Source of the DNA: Caenispirillum bisanense
Lineage (GTDB): Bacteria; Pseudomonadota; Alphaproteobacteria; Rhodospirillales; Rhodospirillaceae
NCBI RefSeq assembly: GCF_900230255.1
Contig: NZ_OCNJ01000009.1
Coordinates: 122,300-186,299 of the forward strand
Reading direction: 5' to 3'
Length of the DNA stretch: 64,000 bases
In this document: piece by piece, positions 62,028 to 64,000 of the stretch
How the letters are laid out: each line of letters opens with the position of its first letter
How positions within the stretch are numbered: the first letter of the stretch is position 1
Made by a program: the position numbers and the translations under genes
Notes under the pieces: model-generated
The model's input: the letters and a program-made list of their open reading frames with translations, nothing else
Database searches by the model: none
What the model was told of the DNA's origin: nothing

Positions 62028-62861
62028 TCAGCCCTCCAGCGCCGTCCGCCGCAGTTCGTACAACGCCACGGCGGCGGCATTGCTCACATTGAGGCTCTCC
62101 ATGGCGCCGGTCATGGGCAGGCGCGCCAGATGGTCGCAGGCGTCGCGCGTCAGGCGGCGCATGCCGGTGCCCTCGCTGCCCAGCACCAGCACGATGCGCC
62201 CCGACAGCTTCGCGCCGGCCAGCGTCTGCGGCGCCTCGGCGTCGAGCCCGGCGGTCCACCAGCCGGCTTCCTTGAGGCGGTCGAGCGCCTGCTTGAGGTT
62301 GCCGACGCGCACCAGCGGCACCCGTTCCAGCGCGCCCGAGGCAGCCTTGGCCAGCGTCGCCGTCTCGTCGGGGGCGTGGCGGTCCTGGGTGATCACGGCG
62401 ACGGCGCCGAAGGCCGCGGCCGAGCGCAGGATGGCGCCGACGTTGTGCGGGTCGGTCACCTGGTCGAGCGCCAGCACGACGCAGTCGGTCTGCGCCTCGC
62501 CGAGCCGCACCACGTCGTCGAGGGTGGCGGCGGGCAGCGGGTCGGCCTTGAGCGCGAGGCCCTGGTGGACGGCGCCGGCGGGCAGCAGGTCGTCCAGGCG
62601 GGAGCGGTCGACCGGCGTCACCACCGGCACCTCGTCGCGCTCGTCGAGCAGCGGGCGGATCTCGGCCAGCGCCTCGGCGGTGCCGAGGACCTCGCGGATG
62701 ACGCGGGCCGGGTTGGCGAGCGCCGCCTCAACCGGATGGCGGCCGTAGAGCCAGCCTTCGCCGCCGCCTTCCCGGCGGGCGCGGGCTGCAGCCGCCTTGT
62801 GGGCGGGCTTGCCCTCCTTGCGGGGGCCTTTGGGCGCAGGCTTGCCGGGGCGCTGGGGCAT
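62028..62861 (-). CDS. rlmB: 23S rRNA (guanosine-2'-O-)-methyltransferase RlmB
   Basis: 277-residue SpoU-family (SPOUT) methyltransferase that methylates G2251 (E. coli numbering) of 23S rRNA. Layout: Arg/Lys/Pro-rich N-terminal tail, substrate-binding domain (LYGRHPVEAALANPARVIREVLGTAEAL), then the knotted SpoU domain with motif I DQVTDPHNVGAILRSAAAFGA, motif II VLVLGSEGTGMRRLTRDACDHLARLPMTGAMESLNVSNAAAVALYELRR. ATG at 62861 follows AAAGGACA; an earlier start would lie in the promoter region of the tRNA genes. Confidence 0.96.
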   Translation of the reverse strand: MPQRPGKPAPKGPRKEGKPAHKAAAARARREGGGEGWLYGRHPVEAALANPARVIREVLGTAEALAEIRPLLDERDEVPVVTPVDRSRLDDLLPAGAVHQGLALKADPLPAATLDDVVRLGEAQTDCVVLALDQVTDPHNVGAILRSAAAFGAVAVITQDRHAPDETATLAKAASGALERVPLVRVGNLKQALDRLKEAGWWTAGLDAEAPQTLAGAKLSGRIVLVLGSEGTGMRRLTRDACDHLARLPMTGAMESLNVSNAAAVALYELRRTALEG

Positions 62862-62941
62862 GGGGTGTCCTTTTCTCGACGCGGGTGACGGGCCGCCGTG
62901 AAGGCGGCCAACGGATTGTTGGCTAAACGCTTTTTTTCTCG

Positions 62942-62970
62942 TTGACAAGGCGTCGCCGATCCAATAGTTC
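62942..62970 (+). promoter_or_regulatory. putative promoter of the tRNA-Tyr/tRNA-Gly/tuf transcript
   Basis: A perfect TTGACA (62942-62947), a 17-bp spacer and a weak -10 (TAGTTC, 62965-62970). Transcription would start about 35 bases before tRNA-Tyr. A perfect -35 with a poor -10 is compatible with a stable-RNA promoter. Confidence 0.45.
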
Positions 62971-63011
62971 AAGGCCTCCGTTGTCACGGCGCCTGGCGCA
63001 CGGCGGACGAT

Positions 63012-63096
63012 GGAGGGGTGGCCGAGTGGTTAAAGGCACCAGACTGTAAATCTGGCGGCGTAGCCTACGTAGGTTCGAATCCTACCCCCTCCACCA
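63012..63096 (+). tRNA. tRNA-Tyr (anticodon GTA)
   Basis: 85 bases including an encoded CCA. Acceptor GGAGGGG pairs with CCCCTCC (3' end 63086-63092), followed by discriminator A and CCA. The anticodon arm reads CCAGA-CTGTAAA-TCTGG, so the anticodon is GTA. The variable arm is long (class II), as expected for bacterial tRNA-Tyr, and the T arm has GGTTCGAATCC. Confidence 0.97.
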
Positions 63097-63134
63097 TTTC
63101 CCCGCCGCGGTGCGGCGCCGGGACGACGGGGCTT

Positions 63135-63208
63135 GCGGGTGTAGCTCAATGGTAGAGCCCCAGCCTTCCAAGCTGGTTGTGCGGGTTCGATTCCCGTCAC
63201 CCGCTCCA
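63135..63208 (+). tRNA. tRNA-Gly (anticodon TCC)
   Basis: 74 bases including an encoded CCA. Acceptor GCGGGTG pairs with CACCCGC, discriminator T, then CCA. The anticodon arm reads CCAGC-CTTCCAA-GCTGG (anticodon TCC) and the T arm GGGTTCGATTCCC. It is 38 bp after tRNA-Tyr and 67 bp before tuf, so the three are probably co-transcribed and the tRNAs cut out. Confidence 0.97.
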
Positions 63209-63275
63209 GCTTAAATCCCAGAATTACCCACCATAGTCGACCTATCGGACGCACCACCAGGACACGGGTTGGAAG

Positions 63276-64000
63276 ATGGCGAAGGAAAAGTTCACGCGGT
63301 CGAAGCCGCACTGCAACGTCGGCACCATCGGTCACGTCGACCATGGCAAGACGACGCTGACCGCGGCGATCACGAAGGTGATGGCCGAGCAGGGCGGCGG
63401 TCAGTTCCTGGCTTACGACATGATCGACAAGGCGCCGGAAGAGCGTGCGCGCGGCATCACCATCTCGACGGCGCACGTCGAGTACGAGACCGCGAACCGT
63501 CACTACGCGCACGTCGACTGCCCGGGCCACGCCGACTACGTGAAGAACATGATCACCGGTGCCGCCCAGATGGACGGCGCGATCCTGGTGGTTTCGGCCG
63601 CTGACGGCCCGATGCCGCAGACCCGCGAGCACATCCTGCTCGCCCGTCAGGTCGGCGTGCCGGCGATCGTGGTGTTCATGAACAAGGTGGACCAGGTCGA
63701 CGACCCGGAGCTGCTGGAACTGGTGGAGCTCGAAATCCGCGAGCTGCTGTCGTCCTACGACTTCCCGGGCGACGACATTCCCATCGTGAAGGGTTCGGCC
63801 CTGGCCGCCCTCGAGGGCAACAAGCCGGAGATCGGCGCCAGCGCCATCGCCGAGCTGATGAAGGCCGTCGACGAGTACATCCCGCAGCCGGAACGTCCGA
63901 AGGATCGTCCGTTCCTGATGCCGATCGAAGACGTGTTCTCGATCTCGGGCCGCGGCACCGTGGTGACCGGCCGTGTCGAGCGCGGCATCGTGAAGGTGGG
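63276..64000 (+). CDS. tuf: elongation factor Tu (5' part, cut by the window end)
   Basis: Partial: about 241 of some 396 residues. G-domain motifs: GHVDHGKT (P-loop), the switch I segment [37 protein letters not shown] (G3), NKVD (G4) and SAL (G5, with GSALAALEG). The ATG at 63276 gives [25 protein letters not shown], the typical start, after GGTTGGAAG. EF-Tu delivers aminoacyl-tRNA to the ribosome; the order tRNA-Tyr, tRNA-Gly, tuf is common near secE-nusG-rplKAJL. Confidence 0.98.
   Translation, partial: MAKEKFTRSKPHCNVGTIGHVDHGKTTLTAAITKVMAEQGGGQFLAYDMIDKAPEERARGITISTAHVEYETANRHYAHVDCPGHADYVKNMITGAAQMDGAILVVSAADGPMPQTREHILLARQVGVPAIVVFMNKVDQVDDPELLELVELEIRELLSSYDFPGDDIPIVKGSALAALEGNKPEIGASAIAELMKAVDEYIPQPERPKDRPFLMPIEDVFSISGRGTVVTGRVERGIVKV

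Overview
The window is a contiguous, very GC-rich stretch of bacterial chromosome that reads as core genome of an alphaproteobacterium, most likely Rhodospirillales-like. The reasons are: a separate F0 operon atpI-atpB-atpE-atpF'-atpF with a b/b' pair, a SAM-II riboswitch in front of metZ, an ArsR-methyltransferase fusion next to metF and metH, an Atm1-type ABC exporter, a MlaA/MlaC pair and a SelD fused to an NADH dehydrogenase-like domain. No prophage, integrase, transposase or CRISPR array was seen. The lineage call is inference; there is no rRNA gene in the window.

Layout. 0-9 kb: recQ (minus), an Xre/RES toxin-antitoxin pair, a degenerate aldehyde dehydrogenase, a DsbA-like oxidoreductase and smc. 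8.9-11.8 kb: the F0 ATP synthase operon with a good promoter and terminator. 11.8-19.8 kb: a lytic transglycosylase overlapping moaB, a Nudix hydrolase, a membrane protein of unknown function followed by an Atm1-type exporter, a small unknown protein and CheZ. 19.8-28.3 kb: MFS transporter, HD hydrolase, a DUF4344 metallopeptidase, a lipoprotein-permease fusion, GNAT, TrkH, FolE and ApaG. 28.3-41.4 kb: sulfur amino acid metabolism: metZ under a SAM-II riboswitch, and an ArsR-methyltransferase/metF/metH/Spo0M operon behind a perfect 20-bp palindrome, with rnk, thrC and an M16 peptidase between them. 41.6-43.2 kb: mlaA-mlaC. 44.1-50.4 kb: a BMP-type nucleoside/nucleobase ABC importer in one operon with a cytosine deaminase-like hydrolase. 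50.5-62 kb: SelD fusion, a PoxB-like TPP enzyme, an RlpA-like protein, a serralysin-like protease with a CBM2-like domain, pirin, a GGDEF protein, adenine deaminase and DUF808. 62-64 kb: rlmB, tRNA-Tyr, tRNA-Gly and the 5' part of tuf, a translation locus cut by the window end.

Genes that work together: metZ, metF, metH and thrC feed methionine and threonine synthesis, and methionine is controlled in two ways, an RNA sensor of SAM upstream of metZ and a protein sensor of ArsR type for metF-metH. The BMP importer, the deaminase next to it and the adenine deaminase 14 kb away suggest purine/pyrimidine scavenging. MlaA and MlaC belong to outer-membrane lipid trafficking.

Non-coding structure worth attention: a family of paired palindromic repeats occurs at three loci (22.4, 34.7 and 43.3 kb). 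It is tandemly duplicated at the second and present as a four-unit array at the third. Further signals are a 9-bp inverted repeat framing the -10 element of a secreted-protein gene at 34.1 kb, and a candidate pyrimidine-rich small RNA ending at a strong minus-strand terminator at 28.37 kb.
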